Notes: generated from the letters alone by a model not told the origin. Numbered from the stretch's first letter, positions 11,030-23,130 are shown. The stretch: 64,000 nucleotides of DNA from Hetaerina americana (GCA_022747635.1 JAKTNV010000005.1:47428013-47492012); one strand, 5' to 3'. Made by a program: numbers and translations.

Positions 11030-11480
11030 TAAGGTGGTGACTAATAGAGCAAAAGTAGCGTGGTGGAAGGCGCGATGGAATAATATGGAATGTGTACAAA
11101 TGAATAGTGAAATGGGTGTACGATACAAGAAAATGTAAGCACTGTCAACAACTAAGCGGATAAATCCGTATAAATAATCAAAGATAAGTGGGAAAAGTCA
11201 TTTGAGGAACCGCGGATGATTCAAGAGAGATGGAAAGAGTATAGAGAGAAAAATATATGGTAAAGACATAGGGCCAGAACAGCTGTTTATAAAATACTTA
11301 GAATATGAAGAAGGTGACGATAGCTTAGGTACAGAAATACTTGACGATGGGAAGAAGAGCACTTAGGGAGTTGTAATCAAATAAGGCAATGGGGGTTGAT
11401 AAATTCTTGCAAAACTAATTAAGGGTTTAGGAAATCATGTACGGAAGGGTATAATGAACTAATTCAGTATTCACACGCGC
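11030..11480 (+). mobile_element. RTE-like LINE fragment L2: linker and start of RT
   Basis: Frames on the plus strand give WWKARWNN and YKKM, then MIQERWKEY, EILDD and NKAMGVD, and finally AKLIKGLGNHVRKGI. This is the order at the endonuclease-RT linker and RT N-terminus of RTE-like LINEs (usual forms: RWKEYIEELY, NKAxGxDxIPAELxK). Several frameshifts and stops separate the blocks, so it is an old 5'- and 3'-truncated fragment. It is not continuous with the copy ending at 10063, which has its own 3' terminus. Confidence 0.75.
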
Positions 11481-13383
11481 ATACACATAATAAAGTGAAC
11501 TGGGATAATGCGTGTATTTTTATACTATTACTACCAGGCTATTACCATTGCCTATTAATTTTTCATCCCCCTTCAAATCTTCCACCTTCCGCTCTTCTGC
11601 GACTTACCTTCTTAACTACCTTCAATTTTACCTCAGCTTCCGTCATCATTATTTATTTATATTTTAAAATCTCCTTTCAGGAATCTTGAAGTTGCTAAAC
11701 GCAACAAAGTTATTAAAGAGGATCTTATGTTCTAATAAACGATTGAATTATTAAAAAACTGTAATATTATCTCATTTTTTCCTAACATTGAAATACAGTT
11801 AATGATGATAACAAGTTACTAGTCCGATTTACATTATCATTGATATATTTTTGCTAATTTACACTTTAATAAATTTAATTAATGTATGTAATTCCTAACT
11901 TTCTCAAAGCATAGGCAGTTCAAATTTGATTTTACTTGAATTTTACACGTCTCAGGAACTGGTGATCATTTTACATTCATTCATTACTGTGAACATTTAG
12001 TACTACGAGTACTGAATGTTCACTCGTAATTAACCTTGCAGAATGCATGCCGCAAACTCAAAGAGAAAATCATAGCTAACATTCATTCGTTCTCATTTTC
12101 AAGAAGATAAATCACTCATTTCCTCAGCGTATCTTTCATGACTTGACCCGAACATAATTTATGTCACTGGTAAGGAAAATCACCAATCTGATGAGGGAAA
12201 CACGCTCAAATGAGTTGTATTTTCAGAGGAGGCTGGAAATTTCTTGGGGGGAGAATTCATTCATTAATAATTCATTAATATGATTACATAAACGTACCAA
12301 CTTATCCCAACTTGGCATAATGTGAACGCAAATTACGACCGAAAACACAAACATGCAAGAGAGGTTGAATGGTTCGAAATTCCCCTGGCGTGCCCCATTG
12401 CCTCGGTTAGAATCTCATGGTAATAGTTGGAAAGTTCTGCAGACACAAGAGAAAGTAGCCGCAAAGAAGTTTTCGAAATATTAAACTCAGTTTTCCTAGA
12501 ATTGAATAATTTGGAGATAATGCTCCTTCGACCTTTTTCTTGTTTTTTTTGGGCAAGGTTGTTCCTACGTCATGTGGATATTCAAACTGTGGAAACCCTC
12601 ATCGTTTGAAAATACAACACTCCAGTAAACTCTGTCTATATACGTTAGGGTAGTTTCTAAACTAATTTTCTAAAATCATGATTATTTTATGACAAACATA
12701 CCATAGTATATGGTAATTTACAGTGATAGAACACAAGAAGATATGTATGAAAGATATATATTTTAAATGTGCAACTACTCGAGACCATTGTATGAGTTAC
12801 TGAATCAAAATACATTTAGATACGTGTATATTCGTATGAGTATATATCGTCTTTGTTTTAAACGTCTGATATAAAACTGTAATTAAGGTATCTGCTTAAG
12901 AAATTTAGCGAGGAAAGTTAGATTTGACTAGAAAAAAGAAAATATTAGGAGAAATAAACTATTTGTCACAAAGTCCTTATTTAGAGTAGTTTCACAGCTC
13001 GCCATTAAACTTACAAATATCATTGCAGGAAAAAATTACCAGTATTAATGTGGGCGTGATAAATTAAGTTTATTCGTGGTCAATAGCCTCAATTTGAATC
13101 CAAATTATTGTATTGGCACAGTAAATATGAACAATGAACTTCATACTTTTATTCATGTTAAAAATATTAAAAATATATTTTTGTAAAAGGTTATTTAAAC
13201 AAATTATTTAGATTAAGAAAATGGTGGCATTGCAGTCAAAACGCCAAATAATACCCGAGTGTCCTTTCTTTATATTTCTGTGTTTAGATATTGTTTTGAC
13301 CGAAGTTTATATATTTGTGTCCTCGTACACTGACATCTGCGGGCGGTTTATGAAACCAACTGCCCCGATTATTTGGCCAAGTG
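11481..13383. other. AT-rich non-coding interval with one hairpin
   Basis: No gene recognised. An imperfect inverted repeat at 11991-12021 is listed separately. Short open frames at 11495-11689 and 12427-12609 lack motifs. Confidence 0.5.
11991..12021. repeat. Imperfect hairpin with 14-bp arms
   Basis: GAACATTTAGTACT and AGTACTGAATGTTC flank the three bases ACG. The arms pair at 13 of 14 positions. No function is evident. Confidence 0.8.
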
Positions 13384-13745
13384 ATGGCGCTAGGGAGTTG
13401 TTTCACCCACCAAAGGGGAAATAGACGACACATAAGGGGGTTAGAGAATCTGTCCGGAAAGTCGAAAGATCCCTGGTTCAAGTCCCGGTCAAGGAAATAT
13501 TTATTCCCCGGTGATCTGCTCGATTCCGCCTTCCCCACCACTCCTGTGTTTGTCCTACATACGCGTATGTGTTCTATCCCTATTCCTTATATCTGGTATT
13601 ACCATGTGAACGAATATTTGTTCGCCACATGGCTGATTGTCGTGTTTGAATGTGTATTTAGCCCATGTGACTTGTCTCCTTCTTCTGGTCATGCGTGCCA
13701 CAAAACACACCTTTCCTATCCTTTATGAAGTTTTATGATTGCTTT
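13384..13745 (+). mobile_element. tRNA-derived SINE copy S1 (family A)
   Basis: The head at about 13420-13495 resembles a tRNA: a degenerate box A region, then GGTTCAAGTCC, a perfect Pol III box B, and an AAGGAAAT end. It matches the head at 41224-41310. The tail contains CCATGTGAACGAATATTTGT, shared with 45070-45260 and 63440-63660. This suggests one SINE family with a conserved tail. The copy abuts the antisense LINE fragment that begins at about 13746. Confidence 0.75.
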
Positions 13746-15030
13746 TCTACTGTTATTGCCTCTAAAATTTTACCATATATATTCTATGTATTAAACCCTT
13801 TTCTCTTTAATTTTTCAAGAGCCGATAAATCATCCTGTCCTGACGTATATTTGATAGTTAGGTGGGATTTTGCCTTCTTATTTCCTTGATAGTCCTTTCA
13901 CTCTCTTGTACAGCGCACCCGTTCCGCCTTTCCCCTCTAAATATTGCATGTTCTTAAACTTTTTCCCATCACAATTCTTTCGCCCCTTTTGTTTCATTCT
14001 TTTTTATTTATTACTTCGTAGTTTCTTCTGCATTAAATAATTTGTGCATTAACTTTCTCCTTTCGTTATCTTCGTAACCATAACGTGTAAAATCCATGCC
14101 TTCTACATCTTGTATACATCCACAGATTTTATAGCTTTATTTCCGACTTATAATATTACTTTTTGATATGTTTCCAACTTTCCTTGGCTACACCCGTCTC
14201 TTTATTTTAATTTTTTTACTACATCCCGGTACTCATTAATTTTTATTCCGGTTACTATCTCTTTATTTTATTTTCTCAATTATATACCCCGTTTTGTTCT
14301 ATTTAGCCTGACGCTACAATTCATTTGTGCTAAATTGTGATCCCTATCCAAATACGCTCTCGGGAAACTGCGAATTAATCATGCCTTTCGTAAATCCTTG
14401 GCGCACCATAAAGCGGAACCGATATCTCTATGAGCTCACGGGCATATTCTAATCAAACCTACGTTCCATGTGATGTTTAAGCCATGTTCATTTTCATTTA
14501 AACATTTCCTCCACAGTGCTTTTTTGCTTCTTTGCGGCGGTTAAATCATGTTTCTAAACCGCTGTCCCCCACCTCTTTCTCTTGTTCTATCTCTCCCCGT
14601 CGTCACGTTGTAATGCCTCATTTTATTCACAGGTTTCCCCCTACGGACATCAGATATTGTTTCATTCAACTGATCGGGCACATTGTTTATTTCATCGTCT
14701 CTATTGAATGCCTTTCTTCATTTATGTTTGAATGATGACAAACAATATTGGCTTAGCTTTAGCTCTACTAATGATTTGAATTTAACTCACGCGAACTATG
14801 TCTATTTAAATTCATCTTCATTTACTTTTTTCGCTTCAATCCCTCCCTGGCCCTCTCTTCCTTCGCTGTATGCTTAGTAATTACTACCACTTTTGTAATA
14901 TCCGATATTTATCTCAATATCTACATTTTCTCTCACCATCGCTAGCTTCATATTTTATAATTCCTTATTCTCAACATCTTCCTGAGATTCCAAATTCTTA
15001 TTATAAATGGTTTTGTCCTCCACCATGTCT
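13746..15030 (-). mobile_element. RTE-like LINE fragment L3 (endonuclease region, degenerate)
   Basis: The minus strand aligns by eye with the better preserved copy at 9060-9780. GATCAGTTGAATGAAAC near 14675 matches the stretch encoding DQLEG. The block encoding SFPRAYLDRDHN near 14350 matches SFPGADVDSDRN. Nucleotide similarity continues upstream to a degenerate GTWNVRT-like start near 15025. Downstream, to 13746, lies the less conserved endonuclease-RT linker. Many frameshifts and stops occur. The SDH-type motif (DRDHN) still has its His. Confidence 0.7.
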
Positions 15031-16551
15031 TCGTTTCTGCTAGGGCCGTTTGTGGTTTGCAAAGATTACGAATGATAACGACCGTGGCAGCTTTTTCTCT
15101 CCCACTACCGGCACGTCAAATTGAAGCTGTATTGATGCATTAGGTTTTTTAAGGAAAGTTTGCTGCAGATTTATTAATGTAGATACTTCACGAAAAACGC
15201 AAATAAAGTTTTAATGATCATATAGACTATATTATGGGCAAAGCCTGAAATATGGAACTTAAGTAAGACAAGAGGTTGGAAGCGAATTTTGTTTTCATTC
15301 CTCGCTTTTCTCATAAATGGAAAAGAGTTGATACGCGAAATAGTGACGTGACAGGTACAGGTAAAACCAACACCATAACAGTTTGTCACCTCCTCCTAAC
15401 ATACGGATAAATTCAGCTATAAAAGCATTGCACTGATATATTTGACTGCATAGCACATACTGCAGTATGTGTTATGCCTTTTTGTTGACGAAAATCTAAT
15501 TTCACTACAATGAGGTAATTGATTATAAGTGGCCAATTCTTCAACGAAAACACTCCCAACGTTTATTTTGAATTTGGCATATATAATTAGAAAACTTCAA
15601 CGAGAATAAAAAGTTCTATGATTCATTGTATAAGTTACCTATTGTCAGTTAGTGTTAAGATAAAATGTCACTAATGCATACTTTTCAAGTTTCTCAGCTG
15701 TTCATCGTTTTTCAAATATTTAGAATAATTTTTTTGACATAAAGGAAGGTCATGTTAAACGAAACTAAAATCGCAAATTTTCGTTCTGGAAAAAACTCAA
15801 GGTCTTAATGGCTAGGTTGAAACCAGAGTCAAATGTTTTCCGATAATTTAATTCTATTCAATAGTGGAAATTATTTTTGAACAAATTTTTACTTTCATTT
15901 TTTAAAGCGCTTCAAGCATTTGATGTTCAAAGTAACCGGAATAAAATCGAGAATGGACTGTTTCCGACGAAGTTAACTCAAGAGACGAAGAAAACTTTTG
16001 AAATAAAAGCATTACTGTAACGAAAAGTTTTAAAAAAATAGGGCGATAGGAACAACACTGATTGAATTTTGTTCTCTTCATGGATAATTTTCCGTTTTGA
16101 TGAGGTAAATTTAGTCAAGATTTTTTTCTTTACAATATAATACTATATTGGTACCATGAATTACATTTGCACAACGTCAGAGAAATCTCATTTGACAATT
16201 CACGTCCAGAACAATTACGCTAACGAGAGGCAGATGAGAAGTGCAATTAACGGTATGTCAAACTGAAGATGAATGTTGTTGCGATGACTACTAACGTGCA
16301 CTGTGAAAATGTACTTCAAGGGTCATTCGCATCCATAAATGTCTATTGTTTGAAATGAAAACGGATTATTTGGATTATTTAATTTACCTTAACCCATGAA
16401 ATGAACCTGGGTAACTAAGAAGATCGTGGCAAGAAAAATTGTGGGAATTTAATGGGAGTAATCTACTTTGTCTTCTTCAGATATTGAAGTTGGTGCGAGC
16501 TTCCGATGAAAAATTTATCTTGGTCAGGAATCCAACCAGAAACTCTTCATA
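15031..16551. other. AT-rich non-coding interval
   Basis: Nothing recognisable. ORF 15174-15389 (minus) has no known motif. Confidence 0.5.
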
Positions 16552-16553
16552 TA

Positions 16554-17794
16554 CGAGGTCTATTCAAAAAGTATCGCGAATTTTGAATTTTCACGGGTCA
16601 CGTATGTTTGATTTTCCATTTTTTCTGTAGCATTATGTTGGTTCAGTTAATTGTTGATAGCTTTTTTTCTTGGACGTGTTTTGTCTTGTCTTCAATTTTT
16701 GCCTGTTCCAAAGAATGGATCAAAGAATCTGTAACAAATTTTGTGTGAAAAACGAAATTAAGTGCACGGACGCATTCCGAATGTTGACTGTGGCATATAG
16801 AGAAGTCTATTAGACCTAAGCAACGTTTTCGGTGGTACAAAATGTTCTAAGAGGGCCGAGAAGTTGGGAACTACGAAGAGCGTTCCGGACGCCCGACCTC
16901 GTCAAAAACAGACGAAAACATAGATGAGGGGAAGAAAATAGTATTAGCCAATCGCCGAATCACCGTTAGAGAAGTTGCTGAGGACCTAAACATATCGATT
17001 GGCTCGTGCCATTACCAATTATTTGGGCAAGGCTCGGGTCATCGCGAAATTCGTACCAAAGTTGCTCAATTTCGCCCAAAAACAGTAACGCATTAACATT
17101 GCTAATGACTCTGTCCGCGACGGCCCAAATTTGCTCCAGAGGGTTATAACTGGTGACGAATAATGAGTTTATGGTTATGACGTGGAAACTAAAACTCAAT
17201 CATCCCAATGGAAGCTGCAGCACGAGCCAAGACCGAAAAGCGTGCCAAGTTCGGTCGAATGTGAAAGTTTTGCTCACAGTTTTCTTCAATTGCAGGTGCG
17301 TGATGCATCATGAGTTCTTGCTACCAGGTAGAACGGTAAATTAGGAATATTATCTGCAAGTTATGTTCAATTAGCGCGAGGCAATCCGCTACAAACACCC
17401 GGATTTGTGGAAGAACAATAATTGGCTTTTGCACAATGACAACGACCCTCCTCACGCATCGTTACTTTGTGCGAATTTTTGGCCAAAAACCACACACTTA
17501 TAATACCGCAGCCACCGTTTACCCCAGTTGCTTACGTTTACCCCCGAAACTGATGAGGCCCATGAAAGGACGACGCTACGCTACGATTGAGAGGTAAAGA
17601 CTGCATCGAAGCAGGAAATGAACAAGATCAGAAAACAATGGTTTTTTGAAGTGCTTCGAGGATTGGAAAAATAATTGCACAAGTGTATAATATCTGATGG
17701 GGATTACTTTGAAGGCGAAAAAATAGATATTAATGAAAAAATAAATAATTTTGGCAAAACACAAAAGTCGCGATTCTCTTGAATAGATCTCGCA
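16554..17794 (+). mobile_element. Mariner copy M3, near full length, family C
   Basis: Terminal repeats are CGAGGTCTATTCAAAAAGTA at the left and CGAGATCTATTCAAGAGAAT at the right end (reverse strand). A TA lies at 16552-16553 and another just outside the right end (17795-17796). At about 1.24 kb it is full-sized for mariner. The plus strand reads a transposase through many lesions: KFCVKNEIKC, GRPTSSKTDEN, ITGDE, YGYDVETKTQ, LLHNDNDPPHAS and MKGRRYATIE. The copy at 61818-63400 starts with a closely similar repeat (CGAGGTCTGTT). Confidence 0.85.
16715..17730 (+). pseudogene. Mariner transposase remnant of M3
   Basis: A Transposase_1-type protein is readable across all three frames. The first Asp is kept (GDE, codon 17155-17157) but is followed by two adjacent stops, TAA TGA (17161-17166). 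The second Asp is kept in NDND. The YSPDLAPCD segment with the third Asp is missing: the sequence passes from a proline-rich remnant to KLMRPMKGRR. The C-terminus (FLKCFEDWKNN) survives. The protein is dead through stops, shifts and loss of the third Asp. Confidence 0.75.
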
Positions 17795-18704
17795 TAGCAA
17801 TTAAATGCCTCACTAAGTCACCCTTCTCCTATTCTAATAAAGAAAAATGTTCGACCATTATTTTCTTTAGCACAATTTCCCGAGCACTGATGGCGCTCGA
17901 ATTAATCACCTATAATTAATTAATTCCATTACTTGACATACTAATTTCAATATCATAATTAAATGTTTTGACTTTCAAATTTAATTATATACGGCAATAG
18001 GTTAACTGTTTTCTATGAGCTTTTATAACGTTAACAGATCATAGCTCCAAGTGCAATCTAATACTCTCATTTACATTTATAAAAAAAATTACAGAAAATA
18101 TTCATGTTATGGGAAATAAAACCAAAAGGTCTAGTGCTTTCATTAAATCCAGTAATATGACAATCAGAAGAAAAATAATTTTTTCTCAAGGCTTTTTTCT
18201 CAAATAATAATCAGCAATGAATAAATTAAGTGCAAAAATAAGTAATTTTGCCTTCTTAAAGGAAAGTATTAAATATTTGATATGGCTACTCTATCGCAAC
18301 ACCGTAGTATCACAATCACATTATTACGAGGGCGTTCTGCAAAAAAATTGGCGATAAACTTAAGAAAAATGACCATTCAATGCTGATTCACGTGACGCGA
18401 GTAGAAGAGTAGTCATGCTACGCTGAATTTATTTATTTAATTACAAGAACTGCAGCACGTTTTCAGTTATCAAGTTTCTTTGGATTAGCAACGAAGTCTT
18501 TTAGAATTCCAACTTATGATGATGGAGACGTCGCTGGGCTTCATCGCTATGGAGGCTACTTTGATAATATTCTGTTTGTCTCCTCTTCTTCATTGTCAAC
18601 AGACATGGAAGGTATATTCCGTTCCGTCAATGCGGCTGTCATTAACGGACTCCCATTCCTCATTTACAAAAATAAAAAAATGTTAATTTTACGTCCACGC
18701 CTCG
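17795..18704. other. AT-rich non-coding interval
   Basis: No gene recognised. At 18327 the sequence TACGAGGGCGTTCTGCAAAA resembles a mariner terminal repeat, but no partner end was found. It may be an orphan end or chance. Confidence 0.45.
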
Positions 18705-18850
18705 GTAGCATGGCTAACTAAAGCTATCGGCCGGTAAGCGAGGGATCCGGGTTCGAATCTCGGTCATGGCGAATGACTTTTACACTTTTACATTGTTGCG
18801 TTTTATCAGCAGGCTCTTGGGAGAGGCGGTATGCTATGAAATAACGATGA
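18705..18850 (+). mobile_element. tRNA-derived SINE copy S2 (family B)
   Basis: The head reads GCCTCGGTAGCATGGCTAAC and, 40 bases on, GGTTCGAATCTCGGTCATGG. These match Pol III boxes A and B in tRNA spacing. On the minus strand the head translates as DSNPDPSLTGR, a common false peptide of tRNA-like SINE heads. The 3' end is not clear and is set by eye. A functional tRNA is unlikely because acceptor pairing is poor. Confidence 0.6.
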
Positions 18851-20639
18851 CTGTAAAAAATATTATTCCTCTTTGGTGCCAAAAGTTTAAGCTGATTTTT
18901 AAGTGATATAGCAATGTGAGTATTTATTCTTGGAGTTAAAAAAGCTCTGGATATGAAAACGGCCTGACTATATTCATTACTCTGGGCCAAACACTTTCCT
19001 TTCTGCATTGTCAATGCTTACCTTGAGAAGAAATTGGGAGAAAACGATGGCATGCAATTAAGATATAAGTCATAATATATTCCTCGGGGTCAGCCGTATT
19101 GTTCTTTGATAACATTAAATTATACCTCTGATTAACGTTTATAGCAGATAAGGAGCCAGGTGCTCCCAAGAGATTGGCCTTCCTCTCATTTATTGCCATT
19201 ATGATGCTTTTGGCCGTTGGGTTAAAATTATCTTTCTTTCGCTCTTGAAATTTAGTCACCCATGAAAGAAGTTCCATTGGGATAATTTTCACCTTACAAT
19301 CTCTAAGTTGCAATTTCGGAAGGGAGCAAAATTGCAAAATATATCGTGAACGCAAGCATAGCGAAAGTGCTTTGAGCTCACGAAATTAAAATCAATAAAA
19401 TAATTTATGAGACATTACGTTTTGAAAACTTACTGGCTACTCGTATAAAAGATAGAGTTGAAATATTTAAATGATTAGTTATTTGCTGAGCACACTAATT
19501 TAATAAAAGGCAAAACACGCAAATAAATATCCTCGTTAGACCTTCCAAAGGCAATAATTAATCTAAGTTCATTTGGGGTCGTTTTAACAGCTTGTATTGT
19601 TTTGTTTCACGTAATTGTGTAAACTAAATTAAATTGTTTTTTATTTGTATCCTTTGTATCTCTTTGGTTTTACTATCATTTACATAGGATAACAAATAGT
19701 CAGCCATAATTTTAATGTGTGAATATTATTCAAAGTCATTTGCATATTTTTTCGGATGTTTCGTTTGATTGGGGATATCCAAATTTATAAGGAGAAAAAT
19801 TTTAAATTGTACGGAAGATTGAACTATTTATTTGAACTGTTTACTACCAGCAGAGCAGAGCTTATATTTAGGCAAGCACATAAACATAATCAGGGCTATT
19901 TTTACTATAGATGGTATTACGTTGATTGTTACTAGAGTGATTATTATTGTTATGTGAAGCAATTTACAGTAAATGAAGCTGCTACACTTTTACACAAATA
20001 CATGTAATTCCTATGTAAACATCATCGTGCAATCACAAACACCGTAAACATCAAAGCTTATTAGTACAACCGTGAGTAAGGCTCTGGTCAAAATAAATAA
20101 TAATATAGTAATATTTACCTTTTTGCAGTCTTACAAAGCTTTTTTTAAATACTTTTTGATATAATTGAAATGTTAACCGAATCAAGGTATGAAAACGAAC
20201 CGTTCCTCAGCAATAATTTGGTTAAAAAAATATATCAATAAAAATTAAGGTATTATCAAACATTTTATTCTATTCTGAAACCGAATTTATGCTACATGAA
20301 AATAATCGAATTGCGTTTCGGAGCATGATTTTATTTTGTTTAGTTTTTGTTTACAATTTTTGATTAAGAATAGTTTAATTTCATCCCGCACCGTATGTTG
20401 TGGAACAGATATCGTTCTGAAACTGTTTGCGTTGCAGGAATTCATTTTATTTAAATTTTATCACCAGTTAATCACTTCCTCGAGGCAAAATATCGATAGT
20501 CATTCATTTTTTATACTGATAATTTCCTTACCAAATACTGTCTAAGGTCTTTATCATTTACTTTCCTCAAGACACTTTAATCTTTACAGAAATTCCGCTG
20601 ATTCAAAGAATAATTTGCCTGATTGTCTTTGATTAATTA
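18851..20639. other. Non-coding interval with one unassigned minus-strand frame
   Basis: A minus-strand open frame at 19011-19355 (114 codons, PMELLSWVTKFQERKK ... GSLSAINVNQRYN) has unbiased composition but no recognised domain and no convincing splice context. I leave it as unassigned. The rest is AT-rich without signature. Confidence 0.4.
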
Positions 20640-21634
20640 CATGAATATGCATGTACTCTATGCTCCCTGACAGGGCTTTCATTTTTCTGCAATATTCCAT
20701 ATTATTACACTCTCTCCTATCGTGCTAAATCGCTCTGTTAGTTTAAGACCTTAGTTTGTAAAGATTTGAACTTCCGTGGACTTAATATCTTTCTAAATAT
20801 CATTTTTCTCTTTTCCATCGTTCTAATTAGTTTATACGTAATCTTTTGTTTTCCTGTCTTTGTTCATCATTAATGTTCCCATTATTTTGATTACGGTTTT
20901 CCTCATTCCATTTTTGATATGTTCTGTATTTTTCCAGTCAAACGTAGCTCTCCTTCCTCAGCCGCGATTTTTTCTTCCGTCTACTGATATTTATATCCTT
21001 TCGTTTTGTTACTGTATCAACATTCCATTTCCCTGATCGTATTTCTTGTTGTATCCTCTTGAATCTGACCCATTACTTCATTAGCTCTGAATTATGATGT
21101 GAATCCGTATTCGCACCCGGGAAAATGCACTAAACAACCACGCTATTTCTAATTTTGTTGCCTAAACAAAAAATGGTCCTACTAATATTTTTCTGAGTTC
21201 TCGGAGGTTTTTTATTGATACATAAGCCTATTTATGCGCATAACGAATTATTTGTTATGATTTAGCCATGCTTCCTGCAGAAATCTATTGCTTTTTCCCC
21301 GCTATCATTCCTTGCTCCAGCCTTGTTCCTCCTAAGCTAAAGTGCCCTCCTTCACTATGATCTAATCCTTCGTCAACCGTCGTGTTCTTATACCCCATCA
21401 CTGTTAAATACTTTTTTTTACTAATATTTGTATTTATTTTATTCCAATTGATCACATATCCTGTGGAGCCCTTCCCCCTATGGTTGCTTGGTAAACATCA
21501 TCAAGTTCTTTGGTTCCGCTATTGTTTCATTAACTCTTATTTGCTCCATGCTCGCTAGGCTTTATCCCACCTTATTGTTTGATACTATTGCCACACTTTG
21601 ACGGCTCTTTTATCCCTTGCTGCATATTACTAAA
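20640..21634 (-). mobile_element. RTE-like LINE fragment L4, 3' segment (interrupted by M4)
   Basis: The minus strand aligns with the LINE at 9060-9780. It gives RNSVV then FPGANTDSHHN near 21110, corresponding to the end of the endonuclease. Upstream are GATCAATTGGA near 21455 and other matching blocks up to 21600. Below 20940 it enters the linker toward RT and fades by about 20640. Numerous stops and indels occur. The mariner at 21635-22956 splits this LINE in its endonuclease region; the 5' piece resumes at 22957. Confidence 0.75.
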
Positions 21635-22956
21635 CAGGGTTCGTCCGGAAAATAAGTGTACTGATTTTTTCCCGCCGCTCCAGGCGCGCCCAGCACCGCT
21701 CTGACGGGCTGCGATTGGAGGGGGATATGTTGGCAAGCGACGCTGAAAAAGGCAGTCGGCTCTGAGCTGTGGTGTAGTGAGGAGCTCTGTTAACGCGAAC
21801 CTCCACACTCGACCCACGTCACGGAACGCGATGCCGAAGTTTTTGGAGCAGCGTTATTCCATCAAATTTGCGGTAAAGCTTGGGAAATCGTCTACCGAAA
21901 CTGTCGGTATGATTAACCAGGCTTACGGGGAGTCAGCCATGTCCAGAAACATGATCTTTCGTTGGCACAAGATGTTTGTGGAGGGCAGAGAAGAGGTCGA
22001 CGACGAACCACGGCCTGGACGCCCATCAACGACACTCACCGACGAAAATGTGCGAAAAGTTCGCGATGTACTGAACTCTGATCGTCGTCTTAGTGTTCGG
22101 ATGATAGCAGAGCAGTATAATGTGCCAAAAACAATAGTGCACGAGATTATTAGGCACCAATTACAGATGCGAAAAATTTGTGCAAAGTTGGTGCCGAAAG
22201 TGCTCAGTGATGATCAAAGACTCAATCGTTTGGAAATCGCGACACAACTTGCGGATCACTGCAAAAATGATCCACATTTTTAGAGAACGTTGTTTCGGGT
22301 GACAAGACGTGGATCTTTGAGTACGACCTGGAGTCGAAGAGACAAAGTGCGGAGTGGCACACCCCATCATCATCCCGTCAAAAGAAAGCTCGCATGAGCA
22401 AATCTCGGATCAAGGCGATGCTCATTGTCTTTTTTGACAAAAGGGGAGTCGTCCACTACGAATTTGTACCTGAACGACAAACTGCAAATGCTGCATTTTA
22501 CGTCCAAGTGCTCGACAGGCTTCGAAAACGAGTCGCCCGCGTCCGGCCAGCGATCAAAAACATCTGGCGGCTGCATCACGACAATGCGCCGTCTCACACC
22601 GCGCTTGTCGTGTCGGACTTCTTGGCCAAGCACGGCGTGGCAACGCTGCCGCACCCGCCCTACAGCCCGGACTTGGCACCACCGGACTTCTTTCTGTTCC
22701 CGAAGATAAAGAGGAGTTTGAAAGGAACGCGATACGGGACTTTGGACGCCGTCAAAGAGGCCGTGACGACGTGTCTTCGAGAGGTTCCCGATGATGCCTT
22801 CGCGGGAGCGTTCCAGGAATAGGAACGCCGCTGGAACAAGTGTATCGACTCACAAGGGTCCTATTTTGAGGAATACTATATTAGCTTAAGATATGTAAAA
22901 GTGTAATACATTTTTTTTTCCTGAGCTCAGTATACTTATTTTCCGGACGAGCCCTG
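21635..22956 (+). mobile_element. Mariner copy M4, full length and best preserved, nested in a LINE
   Basis: This 1322-bp element has terminal repeats CAGGGTTCGTCCGGAAAATA (left) and CAGGGCTCGTCCGGAAAATA (right, reverse strand), matching at 28 of 30 positions. A TA follows the right end; the left flank reads AA, possibly a mutated TA. It is GC-richer than its surroundings. The flanking DNA on both sides is one LINE copy on the minus strand (GATTACTGGAGCGACAG before, AATATGCAGCAAGGG after), so this is a nested and therefore later insertion. Confidence 0.95.
21831..22906 (+). pseudogene. Mariner transposase of M4, two disabling lesions
   Basis: A DD34D transposase of normal length (about 358 codons) starts at ATG 21831. 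Residues 1-150 hold two HTH motifs (EQRYSIKFAVKLGKS; RRLSVRMIAEQYNV) with the GRPS linker between. The catalytic motifs follow: SGDKTW, LHHDNAPSH and SPDLAPPDFF, so all three Asp are present. Two lesions break it: one T is missing from the T-run at 22277-22281, shifting the frame, and TAG at 22820-22822 stands where the family has Trp. The last 28 codons follow to TAA 22904-22906. Many antisense and shifted frames here are shadows. Confidence 0.92.
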
Positions 22957-23130
22957 TATGTATATCTGTCGCTCCAGTAATCCCCGCTCTCCGACTAACT
23001 CACTTCGCACAGTTCTAAAATATCTCCATTTCCTATTACCACCTCCGACTTTTTATTTTCTAGTTTCTCTTCCCTAAACATTTCCCTATCATTAAAATTA
23101 TCTATTCTAACTAGTTTAGTCTCCTCCCGT
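22957..23130 (-). mobile_element. RTE-like LINE fragment L4, 5' segment
   Basis: Continues the LINE across the nested mariner. The minus strand gives FREEKLEN, GNGDILELCEV and SGDYWSD, matching the endonuclease start of the copy at 9060 (VLGLCEVRWKDSGDYWSD). The nucleotide match GGGGATTACTGGAGYGA is close. It becomes unrecognisable beyond about 23130, near the LINE 5' UTR. Confidence 0.75.

Noticed and set aside
12187..12200. CTGATGAGGGAAAC as a hammerhead core
   Set aside because: No room for stem II between CTGATGA and GAAAC.
17549..17572. CTGATGAGGCCCATGAAAGG as a hammerhead core
   Set aside because: It is transposase coding sequence (LMRPMKGRR) and the intervening bases do not form a stem.
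18327..18360. Left end of another mariner (TACGAGGGCGTTCTGCAAAA)
   Set aside because: No matching right end and no transposase sequence within 1.5 kb; kept only as a note.
22161..22709. Overlapping open frames on both strands inside M4
   Set aside because: Shadows of the transposase, which is identified by its motifs in order.
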